Source: Campanula takesimana
Lineage: Eukaryota > Streptophyta > Magnoliopsida > Asterales > Campanulaceae
Direction of reading: 5' to 3'
Assembly: GCA_026119855.1 (NCBI GenBank)
Contig: JAOWBW010000563.1
Location: 744,001 to 808,000, forward strand
Length of the DNA stretch: 64,000 bases
Shown here: positions 1 through 11,586 of the stretch, one piece after another
Position numbering within the stretch: the first letter of the stretch is position 1
Layout of the letters: every line of letters starts with the position of its first letter
Notes under the pieces: model-generated
The model's database searches: none
What the model saw: the letters and a program-made list of their open reading frames with translations, nothing else
What the model was told of the DNA's origin: nothing
Position numbers and translations under genes: made by a program

Positions 1-164
1 ATATATGTTTCCCTTTGCCCGTAGACGTAGCCAATAGGTTGTTGGTGAACCACGTAAACTCTGTGTTGTTGATTTGCGTTCATTATTATCTGCTATATCT
101 TGGGTCTAATTTACTAACACTGACATTTATCAGAAGGATCACGTAAGTAATAGTAGTTAAGAGC

Positions 165-733
165 TAAGACCATGTTTAATGGTGAACCAATTTTGGTTCA
201 CCAAGAGCAATTTTGTGAACCAAAATTGGTTCATGCCAATTAGTGCTGAATGAATATTCGTTCATGGTCATGAACGAAAATTTTCGTTCATTTCATGAAC
301 GAATTCGTGAACGAAAATTGGTTCGAGCTATATGTGTATATTTTGCAATTTTGTCATTTTCAAAATTTTATTATTTAAATAAAAATATTTAAAATGTTTA
401 TAATTTCTTTTTCTCTATAAATAGAGTAATTTTGTAATATTTGACATAATTTAATATTTTACAATTTAAAAATGATTAAAATATTTTTATTGTATATAGT
501 TTTAATATTTATATATTTAAGTTGTTTCTTGCTCCAAACGACGTTGTTTGTGTCAAATATCAAAAACAATATTTAAATTTATTTATATTATAATTTTATA
601 ACATCAAATTACTAATTAAAAAATATATATGTGAATGAAAAATCCGTTTACCACTACAGGATGTAAGTTGGCGTGAACAAAATTTTGTTCACATGCCAGT
701 TTCGTTCACGTAGTGAACTATTGTGCATGCTCT
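165..733. repeat. Degenerate TIR element
   Basis: An AT-rich block bounded by a GAGCTAAGACCATG-like left end and an inverted CATGCTCTAAG right end. It contains many direct and inverted copies of GTTCA/TGAAC motifs (for example 185-300 and 675-720). It resembles a small plant non-autonomous DNA transposon. No coding potential is seen. The exact ends and target duplication are not clear. Confidence 0.4.
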
Positions 734-1562
734 AAGACCATCTACAATGGTTAACTTTTTGGGTGTTGAATGAGTATTAAACAAAGAGGAAGGTGTTGAA
801 TGAGTGCAATGGTTTGTTTAATGGGGGGTTGAATGGAACTTGTGTTGAATGGATTCAACACAAGTTGAATGAGAAAGTGGTCAGCTGAGTGGGACACGTG
901 GCGCGCTCCAGTTGGGCCAACCGGGCGCGTGCGGTACACGCGCCGACAAGGGCGCGTGTGGCGTTGGTCCTCGGCCTTTTTTTTCTTCTTTTTTTCTGGT
1001 TGTGACACTTGGCAACTCCCCATTGGTTCATGAAATTTCCGATTTAATTTCTTATCCTAATTATTTGAGCTCAATTATTCTACAGTAAATGATATTTTTT
1101 TTACACCAAAATTCATATTTTTTTCTCTATAAATAGATGCAGGTTTCATTTGATTTGGATACAAAAAAAAAAAAAAAAAAAAAAAAACACTCTTTTTAGT
1201 GAAATGGATCCCAATAATAACCATTTCAACACTCAAAAAACCCTTATGTTTATTTAATTACAATTACAAAAAAAAAAATTAAGTGTGAAGTATTTTTAAA
1301 AAAATTATAATTGATTATTATTATTATTATTATTATTTTACTAATCATAAAACTAAAGAATATAAAATAAATTTTAAGTGGTGGGGTATAGGATGATGAG
1401 TGAGAAAAGTGTTGAATGGAGGATTAAACAAACCATTATAGGGTTAAAAGTTGAATGAGTGTTGAATGGATGCGTTGGAAGAGAGAGAAAATGATGTAAA
1501 TTGATAAAGTGGGTGTTGAATGAAAAATGGTGTGAATCCACTGCACATTGTCTAATGAGCAT
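734..1562. repeat. TIR element of about 0.8 kb
   Basis: The left end (AAGACCATCTACAATGG, from about 735) is repeated inverted and diverged at the right end near 1540-1556. The subterminal word GTTGAATGAGT recurs in opposite orientation in both arms. The core is A-rich, with a poly-A run (1162-1187) and an ATT microsatellite (1315-1336). It abuts the preceding TIR element. Open frames here are low-complexity and are not called as genes. Confidence 0.45.
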
Positions 1563-2498
1563 AAAGCAGCATTGTCAAGAGTCCAGATCTCCTGTTCCCC
1601 TCCATGCGCTCCTCTAATCCGGACCGTTTACATGCTTGGATAATATCAACATAAACGATTGAGATTAGAGGGGCACAAGAGATCTGGACTCCATTGTCAA
1701 CTACTCGTACTACTTGTGAATGTTTGAAAGCCATTGGGAACATGTGTCTCGGGTATACCCACCTGAGTGAGTACTAAAGGCCGTTATGTGTGAGTCAGAC
1801 TACCTATTAATAATACAAATAATGTTATTTTTAAAACGCTATCCGTCTTCTTTAATTTATAAAAATGTGTGTTGGATGAAAGAATAATTGAAAAAGTGAT
1901 GTGTCGTGACTGTAGATAGTTGAGTGAGAAAGTGAAAGTGAGGTAAAAAATAGTAAGTGGATAGTTGTTGTGAGTATAACAAGTGAGTCCTACTATTTAA
2001 AAAGTATTAAATATTTATATTTTGAGACTTTGTAGACAATTTTTATAAATGAAAGAGGGAAGGAGGGAGCATATACTCCACTTCATATTCCTTCTGTCTC
2101 CAAATACTTGTAATTTAAGAAATTCATTTTTTTACAAAATATTTATAGAATTTCCATTATCAATGATTTTTAATTTCTGTTTACTAAGTATTCCTTTATT
2201 TATAACAGTGGTATGTATATTGCATAAGCATTTAATTACATAAATAATTATTTTTTTAAAATTAACTGAGTTTTTATTACGTGTAATGATACATTTTAAC
2301 ATGTGTGAGATTTTCAAAAAAAAAAAAAAAAAAACACACAAATATTTGAGACTGATAGAGTAGGTAATTAAGGATGCTTACCTAGGGCAACGCAATTGGT
2401 TGGGTAAGAGTGGATCAAAGGCATCAAAGTCGGCAAAAAGAATTTCATCCACTTTTGGATTATTTGGATTCGGATCCAACCACAACTTCAGAAAGATA
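1563..2498. other. Intergenic, degenerate Stowaway remnants
   Basis: No gene is seen. A local inverted repeat (AGATCTC... / GAGATCT...) lies at about 1586-1705. The stretch 1865-2010 matches the interior of the Stowaway copies at 10622-10887 and 20081-20345. A weak pair of Stowaway-like ends lies at about 2087-2361. Confidence 0.4.
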
Positions 2499-2955
2499 CT
2501 CCCTTTATTTTAAAATGAGCAATGCTAGGGGTACAAAATAAGCTCACAAAATCTTGCTCACAACATGAGGTGGCGATATTTTATTGGTTGCATCGATAAT
2601 GGACCCGCCACACTCTAATTAAAAACACCAATAAAATCATTACATCTAGGATTTTGTGAGCAAGATTTTGTGATTTTTTTGTGCCCCTAGAATTATTCTT
2701 TTAAAATACATGTCGTTTTAGTGTTTTTCACACGTATTAAGAAATGCAATTAATACATACACAAAAGACTTGTCTACCCCTAAAAAAATCCAATTACCTA
2801 TGCAATTAAATGCTTAAACAAGAAATAGGTTGCAATTAATGGATGAGGGTAGTTTTGGTATACAAGAGTAAAAATGTCTTGAAATTAGTAAAACGTCAAG
2901 TATTTTAAAACAAAATTTAACTTTTAAAACGTCATTTATTTTGAAACGGAGGGAG
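2499..2955. mobile_element. Stowaway MITE with a nested second MITE
   Basis: The left end CTCCCTTTATTTT and right end GGAGGGAG are flanked by TA on both sides (2497-2498 and 2956-2957). This is the Stowaway arrangement (Tc1/mariner-derived). Its length is raised by a second MITE inserted near the left end. Confidence 0.6.
2517..2700. mobile_element. MITE, GAGCAATGCTAGGGG family, copy 1
   Basis: The ends GAGCAATGCTAGGGG and CCCCTAGAATTATTC are imperfect inverted repeats. The interior carries AAAATCTTGCTCACAA and its inverse. Related copies lie at 5255-5442 and 6727-6883. This copy lies inside the Stowaway element at 2499-2955. Confidence 0.6.
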
Positions 2956-2967
2956 TACTAATTATTA

Positions 2968-3225
2968 CTCCCTCTGTCCCTAAATGAGTGTCCAAATTCC
3001 ATTTTAAGGGACACTGAAAATCTCAACTTTTTGAACAATTTGGTAACAACGATTCATATATAATCTTGTAATCTCCTTTCTAAACCTTTAGTTTTGCACG
3101 TATAAAGAAACCGGTGAAAAAAATTTCGAAAAAAAACGTTTAGGGAGAAAGTTATGTTCAAAAAAGGCATTCATTTAGGGACAAAGATTTTTTGAAAATT
3201 GACACTCATTTAGGGACAGAGGGAG
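2968..3225. mobile_element. Stowaway MITE, 258 bp, copy 1 of 3
   Basis: Perfectly formed ends (CTCCCTCTGTCCC ... GGGACAGAGGGAG) with TA at both flanks. Near-identical copies of the same family occur inverted at 4209-4465 and 35619-35876, and all three are 257-258 bp. The similarity suggests recent mobility. Confidence 0.8.
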
Positions 3226-3384
3226 TAGTACCTTTCCGTCTTGGGCATGGTGAATTAATTGGAAAATTATGAGATTAATTTAAATTTAGAGTAACCAACA
3301 TTTCGCGTTACATCAGTTACTCCCATCTCAAGAAATTCATTCACTTCCCCTATGTTGTAGTAATTGTAGCTTTATATTTTATAC

Positions 3385-3569
3385 CAAGGTTCTAAAAAGC
3401 GCTAGGCCGTCGCTAGGCGCCGTAGCAGCGCCTAACGCCTAGGCGGGGTCTAAACGGATTTAGGTGGGGCCGAGAATTTAAAAATAATTATAATATCTTA
3501 GGCGGGACTTAGGGGATTCATGAACGCCTAGCGCCTAAGCGGCCTAGACAGGCATCTTTTAGAACACTG
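3385..3569. mobile_element. hAT-type MITE, AGAACACTG family, copy 1
   Basis: Ends CAAGGTTCTAAAA and TTTTAGAACACTG. The flanking octamers TTTTATAC and GTTTATAC match at 7 of 8 bases, fitting an 8-bp hAT target duplication. The interior is rich in CGCCTAGGCG-like words. Related copies lie at 10945-11688 and 17031-17218. Confidence 0.7.
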
Positions 3570-3783
3570 GTTTATACTACCCTCTCAATATTAAAAAAAC
3601 AATTTTAGACACTTATTTTGAGCTAAAGGTAGTAATACTCCTATTATGTTATAAAGTGCTAATCAAACATAATTTTTTTATGCTATTGATAATGATTTTA
3701 TGATTTTGGGGCAATTTAAAGTAAAATTTGTCCGCCCGATCTCACTCATACTCGTACACATCAACGATGTGTGTACGAGTATA

Positions 3784-3910
3784 CTCCCTCCGTCCCACCT
3801 CACTTTACACCCATGAGGTGTGCACAATAATTAAGGAGAATGAATAAAATAAGGAAAATGTGTGGTTGAAAATGAAGAGAGAGAATGAGTGGGGTGACTA
3901 GTAGTGTTTG
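3784..3910. repeat. Truncated Stowaway end
   Basis: A left end CTCCCTCCGTCCCACC, followed by sequence matching the complete copy at 54318-54562. No matching right end was found before the next element, so this is a one-ended remnant. Confidence 0.5.
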
Positions 3911-4024
3911 TCGAATAAATTTATCAAGACTGAAGAACCAGGGTTGTCACATGTTATAAATAAAGGCATACTTAGTAAACAGAAGTTAAAATTTTTGGAC
4001 AAAGAGTTGTGTGCGGAATGCACA

Positions 4025-5230
4025 ACCCGTCTCATCCATGAGACGGGTCGGTTTTTTGACCCGCCCGCCCGACCCACGAACCGGCTCCAGGACCCAGGGG
4101 TCGACCCTGCCACGTGGCAGCCTCTCATAGGCCAAAAAAAAAAATTGTTTTTTTTTTTTAATTTTTATTTTTTATTTTTTTTCGGTTTGTCAAAAGTAAT
4201 AGTTACTACTCCCTCTGTCCCTAAATGAGTGTCCATTTTCAAGAAATCTTTGTCCCTAAATGAGTGTCTTTTTTGAACATAACTTTCTCCCTAAACGTTT
4301 TTTTTGGAAAAAAATTTCACCGGTTTCTTTATACGTGCAAAACTAAAGGTTTGGAAAGGAGATTACAAGATTATATATGAATCGTTGTTACCAAATTGTT
4401 CAATAAATTGAGATTTTCAGTGTCCCTTAAATGAAATTTGGACACTCATTTAGGGACAGAGGGAGTATAACTTATTGTAATGACTGTATTCATATAAAGT
4501 AACAGTTTGTATACATAAAAGTAATACATATATACAGAAAAGTAAAAGTGTTTTTTTTTATGTTTTCTTCGTTTGCCAAAAGTAATACTTATTACAACTA
4601 AAATGTAACGAACGTGTTACTTATATGTAATAATGTTTATACATAATTGTAACACATATGTATAGAAAAAGTAATAATTCAACCATTTACATTTTTAGAG
4701 CTAAAAACACTTGATTAGTGTTGCATGTAAAAGTATTACATTATCTATAGAAATATGTTATAATTTCTTTTATTAAAGTGTTACATTTACATTCATATAT
4801 GAGTTGTTACTTTTCAAATGTTACTTTCTTTCAAAAAATTAAATCAAAATACACAATATTTTACATTTTTGCAAAAGCATTATTATATTTCAGTATAAAT
4901 GATAATTACATTTAGATATTGTTTGGGTTACATGTAATTATAGTTAGTATTACATTTGAAAAAATGGGTAAAACGAGCTTTTGTTTTTGTAAAACAGGTG
5001 TTACGTTATCTTATGAACAATGTTACTTTATATGTATACAGTCATTACATTAAGTTACGGTAACTATTACTTTTGCTGAACGGCTGAAAAGCCGAAAAAA
5101 TAATATAAAAACTCAAAAAAAAAACCAAAAAAAAAATTAATTTTTTTTTTTGACCTCTGGGAGGCTGCCACGTGGCGGGTCATGCCCCATGGGTCATGGG
5201 TCGACCCGTCTCATACATGAGACGGATCCC
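4025..5230. mobile_element. Long-TIR element of about 1.2 kb with nested Stowaway
   Basis: The left arm (about 4025-4160) carries CCCGTCTCATCCATGAGACGG, then GCCACGTGGCAGCCTC and A/T runs. The right arm (about 5130-5230) carries the same words inverted. The core is AT-rich, with many TTACATTT/AAATGTAA words and no gene. A Stowaway (4209-4465) sits inside. Long arms suggest a Mutator-like origin, but no target duplication was recognised. Confidence 0.5.
4209..4465. mobile_element. Stowaway MITE, copy 2 of 3
   Basis: CTCCCTCTGTCCC ... GGGACAGAGGGAG flanked by TA. It is the inverted, near-identical copy of 2968-3225 and matches 35619-35876 in the same orientation. Confidence 0.8.
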
Positions 5231-5254
5231 CTTGTTCTCATGGGAGACCACCTC

Positions 5255-5442
5255 AAAATACTAGGGGTACAAAAAAGTCGCAAAATTTTGCTCACACAAA
5301 AAACAATCAAGATGAAAATAATGGCAAGAACCAGGGTTGTCACATGAGGCGGGTCCATTATCGATGCACCCAATAAAAATACTGTCACCTTATTTTGTGA
5401 GCAAAGATTTTGTAAGGTTATTTTGTTCCCCTAGCATTGCTC
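5255..5442. mobile_element. MITE, GAGCAATGCTAGGGG family, copy 2
   Basis: Ends CTAGGGGTAC and CCCCTAGCATTGCTC, with the same interior as 2517-2700. It is interrupted around 5306-5345 by unrelated sequence that includes a word also found near 3933 and 5458. Confidence 0.5.
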
Positions 5443-6726
5443 AATACGAAAACAATGGCAAGAACCAGGGTTGTCACATGTAACATAAAATCGGGTCAGA
5501 AGGGTGTATAAATGTGTTCTCGAGACAATTGTATACCTTGCTTCTACGGGCAGGTGAGTGTCTCACACTTTTCATGTGTACGAGAAGCAGATCTTATGAT
5601 CTGTTTTTTTTATCACTTTAAGCAATGCAAAAAGCTTGTAGCTACCTTAATTTGTGGCTTAATTCATGTTTTTGGGTTTAATCTTTGTACATATTCTATG
5701 TGTCTGCTGCTCTTGCTCTTCTAGCTTTTTCAAAGTTGAAATTCTACTAATCTTCTTTCCCCTATCGACCCAAATTCTATTGACTAAGCATTTTTTTTTT
5801 TTTTGGCTACACATTTGGATTTGGATTCCTCCGGTCCAAAATTCAATGGATCGTATCTCCCATCAATCAAGTTGATTGATGGGGTGGGGCAGAAAGACGA
5901 TCATACCCTTAAATATTAATCCAATGACCAATAGTTTGATTGACATGCAGTCTGATGTCACTGACTCTGGATCCAAAAAATGAATGGTTAGATGTTATTT
6001 ATGCTTGTTCATAGACAAGGATTTGAACTCCCTCCCCCCCCCCCCCCCCCCCAAAAAAAAAAAATAAAAATAAAAAAATTATGAAGCTAGATTAATAACA
6101 ACCATTTTCATGGCCTAATTTCTGAAAACCCAATGGTCTATTATGAATGCTCTCATATTCTAGTCAATAGCAAAGCTTTAAAATGGCCAGGAAACATGTG
6201 AAGGGTAGAGGCAATAGATTGAGAGACTAGTGCTGAAGAATACAGATTAAATACCCAAGAATCATGTGATGGAACTTGCAAAATACTTTGACCCTAAAAA
6301 ATCGAAAAGAATCCACTCGCCTGGCCATGTCACCGAACTCGCTTTTTGAGATAAATATAGTGTTAATGTTAATAAGAGCATGATACATATTGTGAGTGAT
6401 TTATCCTAAATGAGTTGTTTATTTAACATGGTATCGGAGTTTGGCAATAGCTCCCTATACTACATCCACGTATTGGCCTTTTTCTCCCATCAAATGTCCC
6501 CGAAAATTCTCATAAGTTACGTCTCAAAACCCTACACAACGGTTTGTCTTAATTTCGCCCGATTAAATAAAAAAAAGTCCAAAAACAACATTTTTTATGG
6601 TCGAAAGCGCTTCAATCACTCCATATCATTCAGTTTTCTGAGGATTTTCTTTATGTAACGTTTTGGTTAAAGTGAGTAAAGAAAAAAACCCAAAAAGAAT
6701 TCAAAGCCATTTGAGTAACTTTCAAA
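5443..6726. other. Intergenic, no gene recognised
   Basis: AT-rich sequence with a run of 19 C followed by A (6034-6064). Short open frames lack similarity that I recognise. Confidence 0.4.
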
Positions 6727-6883
6727 AGAATAATACTAAGGGCACAAAAAAGTCACAAAAATTTGCTCACAAAATCCGAGGTGTAATGATGTTATTGGTG
6801 TTTTTAATTAGAGTGTGGCGGGTCCATTATCGATGCAACCAATAAAATATCGCCACCTCATCTTGTGAGCCCTAGCATTGCTC
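6727..6883. mobile_element. MITE, GAGCAATGCTAGGGG family, copy 3
   Basis: The left end is AATACTAAGGGCAC and the right end CCCTAGCATTGCTC. The interior words GGTCCATTATCGATGC and TTGCTCACAAAAT are shared with the copies at 2517 and 5255. It lies about 200 bp upstream of the exonuclease gene. Confidence 0.55.
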
Positions 6884-7094
6884 CTTTCAAAAACATGTAA
6901 AACAGTTGGCAGGACTGGTTTAAATTGGGGTCACACTAAAAGCCCAAATAATGAACCCGTTAAAATTTGACCCAATATGAGCTAGAGGCCCATGAGGCTT
7001 ACAAAACCTGCTAAAACCCTTTCCCCCTCCCTCCTTCGACTTCATCTTCTTCACCCGGTTTTCGCCCCACAAACCGGATTCAGGACCCGAAACA

Positions 7095-10000
7095 ATGGAA
7101 GCCAAAGACAAATTCAAAAATCGCATTGACAATCGCTTGCTTCGCAGCAATCTCAATCCTACTCTCAAACAAATACAGAAAGCGTAAACAATCAGCAAAC
7201 AACTCATCATCTTGCTACTTGAAAACTGAATCCAAACCGCAACACAAATTCCAACGCGTTTTGGCAGACAATTCATACGCACCGTTCAAGCATCTCAAGC
7301 TTCACCAATCCATTTCAGGTATGAATTTGAATTTCCATATATATTTGTGTGATTTTTCCTACTGAACCCTAGCTGAGTTTTGGTAGATGATTCTTCGAAT
7401 TCGAATCCTTATGAGGCGGAGATCATGGAGCTGATTAAGAATCCTAGAATTGAACTTGAATTCGGTAATGTGGATACGGATATGGAAATGAGCGGTTCTT
7501 ACGTTTGGGTGGAGACGGAGGCGCAGCTACAAGAGCTAGCCGAGGCTTTGAGTAAGGAGAGAGTGTTTGGTGTCGATACTGAACAGCATAGTTTGCGTTC
7601 CTTCTTAGGTTTTACTGCTCTTGTTCAGGTAATGATAGTTTGAATTTTGCATTGTATAATGAGGGAGATATTTAGTACATGTATGTATAGTCATAAGATT
7701 GAAAATTAATGGGAAGTAACTCTTAGCTTAGCTGATGTGTCATGATATCATTTGTTTTTTTTTTTGGCAAAACTTCCATAATACAGTATGTGTTTTCCAT
7801 CTTTAGTGATTATACAACATTACTCTTTAGCCTTAATGATCCTCATTTATGTTCTGAATTTTGAATAGATATCTATGGGGAGTGAAGATTATCTTGTGGA
7901 CACCATTGCTCTTCATGATGTAATGGGAATTCTTCGACCGGTCTTTGCCAATCCAGGAATTTGCAAGGTATAGAACAAGTTGGAGATCCATTATGCCCTT
8001 GATTTGTTGGCGGAATCTTTTATTATACTCTCTCCATCCCTTAAAGATAGTCACACATTGACTTTGGTGATCAACTTGATTGAACTTTGACCAAAAATAT
8101 GAATTTTGGATTATCCTAATATAATTGTAAAAAATATTATTGGTAGCATTATAATGTTGCACCAATAACTGTTTTTTCTTTTTCGTATTTTATTAGGATA
8201 TTTAATTTTTCATTGTCTTTTGGTAAAAGTTCAATCAAATTGAGCACCGTTGTCTAAGTGGGACTGTCGTTATGGGTTGGAGAGAGTTTAGACTCTAGTG
8301 TTTGCATTATTGTTTAAGACAATTTAATATGGTTTGCATGTATTATATGTTTGGAGCTTCTCCGGGTAATCTGAGCCAAGTATGTTGTAGAGGGTCTTCT
8401 ATCTTGTTCTTTCCTTGGGTCAATTTCTCCAATCTTTAGGTTTTGTTACACAATGCTTTAAATGTTGTCATGGTTAACAAACTTTCTAACTTCTATGGCA
8501 ATCATTATCTTGTGTAGGTTTTCCATGGTGCTGATAATGATGTAGTGTGGTTGCAAAGAGATTTCCATATATATGTAGTAAATTTGTTTGATACTGCAAA
8601 GGTGAGGTTTTGTATTTCATTCGAGTCATTTTGTACTCTTTTCATTATTTGGGTTGCTAGATACCAGAAAACATTATTTGGACTTATTACTGATGTCTAA
8701 GAAAATTTTACTCCATCAGTCCTAAAAGAGTCACTAAATCAATATTGGGAATTTTAGTGATATTACCTTTCTCTTTTGAGAAATCCGGCCAATTGTCTGT
8801 TACCTATTAGGCTTTAAGATAGAAAATGGAGTGGGTTCTATTGATTTATACCACTCGAGGTAATTAGAGTGCATTATAGGAAGTAAACATGGAGATAAAT
8901 ATGTGCTTAATAGCTCAGTAGAGTCGAAGTGAGACATCTCTGTGTATAGTGTATTAGAGGGATTAAATATGAAGTAGCATAGAAAAGAAGAAAGAGCTAG
9001 CAAGGAAGATTGGTCCCATTTTTTGTTGGTAGCATTATTTAAAGTATATTTGCGTGGCATATTATTTATGTTGATTGGGCTCTTGACTGATCAAACTGCA
9101 GGCATGCGATATTTTGATGAAACCACAGAAATCACTGGCATACTTACTTGAAACATATTGTGGTGTTACCACCAACAAACTGCTACAGGTATAGAAGCTA
9201 GACTTTCTTTTTTGCATCTTCTGTCTACTATATAGTGTTATTTGTATATGCTGCACGCACCTTAGTTGCTAAAACTCGCGCAGTTTCCTGAATTTTTTTG
9301 ATATATGAAGTGAAGTTATTATAGAAATTGCAAACGTCAAGAGTGTTTCTGTTTTGACCATTTGTTTTTGGAGGACATGTTAACTTGTCACTCTTGAGGT
9401 GACAATTGTACAAATCTTTTGGTTTTCCATGAGCACATAGTTATTTATTCGACTACAATGTATTTCTTCAAATGCATGTCTTTATATATATCTAGGTTCT
9501 TTATATCCTGCACAAATGTGAATCTGTCTAGTTTATCATGATTCCGAAATTCCTTTCCACGGTTCTTGGCAATTGATGAACCCTTCTAATTATTATTTTT
9601 GGCATCATTTGTAGTGAGTGGGGATTTGTGTCTTGTATCTTAGCAATAATGATGGAAAAGAACTGACAGGCAGGACTACAAGTGTGATGCAGGAATTGCT
9701 TAGGTTTGGACCTTTTTTGAATGTGTTAGTAGTTTCCAAACTAAGAGTTGTGTTTTCTGTTGGGAATGTAAGGTGTTCATAGATTACTAATCTTTCAACA
9801 AATTCATAGTTAAGTTTTTAGCGGAGCATATTCCACCAACAACTTCTTTTGATGTAGGATTCTTGGATAAAACAATCATGGGCCGCCAGTCTATCATGGC
9901 TTAATTTGAGTTGGTTAGTTGGGTAAGGTTAAGGTATATGTGGAGTGCTCAGATTTCATCTGAACTTCCCCATTATTTTGGTTGAAAACTGTTTCACATC

Positions 10001-10559
10001 CACATTAAGTAGTACTCTTTTTTACGTTTATTTCACGGTTCACCCCCCCCCCTGTTCGGGCGTCATTAGGTTATGCCTAGCCCCTGTAAAGACTCACTGC
10101 CAAAATAATTAGAATTAGATATGTTCTGATCCTGCCTTGTCACCTAACCTAGTGGAAAACTAAATAAGCTGAAACGTAGTAACCCCCCCCCCCTCCGGTG
10201 GGAAAAGTATATTCAATGAGGAAGTCTGGAATAGAAAAGTGTTTCTACTAGAATGCAGGACGAAAAGAATTGATGATAGTTGTACGATAGTGGAGCATGA
10301 CCTGTTTTGTGGTTGCTGTATTGTTGAAATTAGTCTGTTTAATGAATGCCGAAATATAGCATGTACATGCCCATCTACTTCCTTGGCAATATTCAAGTTG
10401 TGTAATCTAGTTTTCCTTAAACTTTGTCCAATATGTAGCGTGAAGACTGGAGACAACGTCCACTACCAGCTGAAATGGTTCAGTATGCTCGGATGGATGC
10501 ACATTATCTTCTGTATATTGCAGATTGTCTCGTGTCTGAGCTCAAAAACCAGGAAAATG

Positions 10560-10606
<47 letters not shown>

Positions 10607-10886
10607 TTATTTAAAGGTATACTCCCTCCGTCCCTCTTTAACTTACAAATTTTGGGTTGGGCACATTATTTAAGGAAAAAGTGAAAAAGTTGATGTGTTG
10701 TGAGTGTAGATAGTTGAGTGGGAGAGAGAAAGTAGGGTAGAGAATAGTAAGTGGATAGTTGTTGTGAGTATCACAAGTGGGTCCCATTATTTTAAAAGTA
10801 TAAAAAGATTTCCTTTTGGGGACTTTGTAGATTAAAGTGGCACAACCAAAATGCCAAATTTTGTAGATTAAAGAGGGACGGAGGGA

Positions 10887-10944
<58 letters not shown>

Positions 10945-11555
10945 CAGTGTTCTAAAAATCGGGCTAGGCGGGCCCCTTCCGCCCCGATTTCCTTCAAGTC
11001 GGCCATATTAGTCGCCGGGAGGATTAGGCGGAGTAGGCGGCAACTAGGCGTTCTCGGCTGTCCAAGGCGGGCTCGGCGGTCACCGGAAAAAGTGATCTGC
11101 GACGAGATAGAGAAGGAGAAAAGAGACAGACGGTCGGAGTAGAGAAAAGTGAGGCCGCAAGAGAAGAGAGAGAGAGATAGAGAGAGAAAGGGTTTTACCT
11201 TTGTTGAGAAAACTGGAAGGTTGTGTGTGGGTGCCGGCGACGCTTTGACGAGAACGTCAAGAAGAAAGGAAACAAATAAACGGGGAAAAAAAAAAAAAAA
11301 AAGGCTGTGTAGGGTTAATGAGAGGTAGGGTTTTCTTAGGAGGGAGATGGTGGGCCTCATTTGAATTGGGCTTAATAAAGATGGGCTGAATAAATGAAGA
11401 TGGGTTGAGTTAATGGATAATAGTTAGTGTATAAATTATTAAATATGTACTTTACACTTTTGAAATATCGTAACACTTAATTTTGATTTATATTTTTTAA
11501 TAAAATAAGTTATTTTTGACAAATAAAATTTATAAGTGGCAATATTTCTTGATAA

Positions 11556-11586
<31 letters not shown>

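Noticed and set aside
1586..1705. miRNA-like hairpin (AGATCTC...GAGATCT)
   Set aside because: The stem is short and interrupted with a large loop, unlike a plant miRNA precursor. It is probably a repeat remnant.
10638..11360. 240-codon open frame on the minus strand in intron 6
   Set aside because: It runs through a Stowaway, a (TA)n tract (giving a YI repeat) and a hAT element. It is low-complexity and not a gene.
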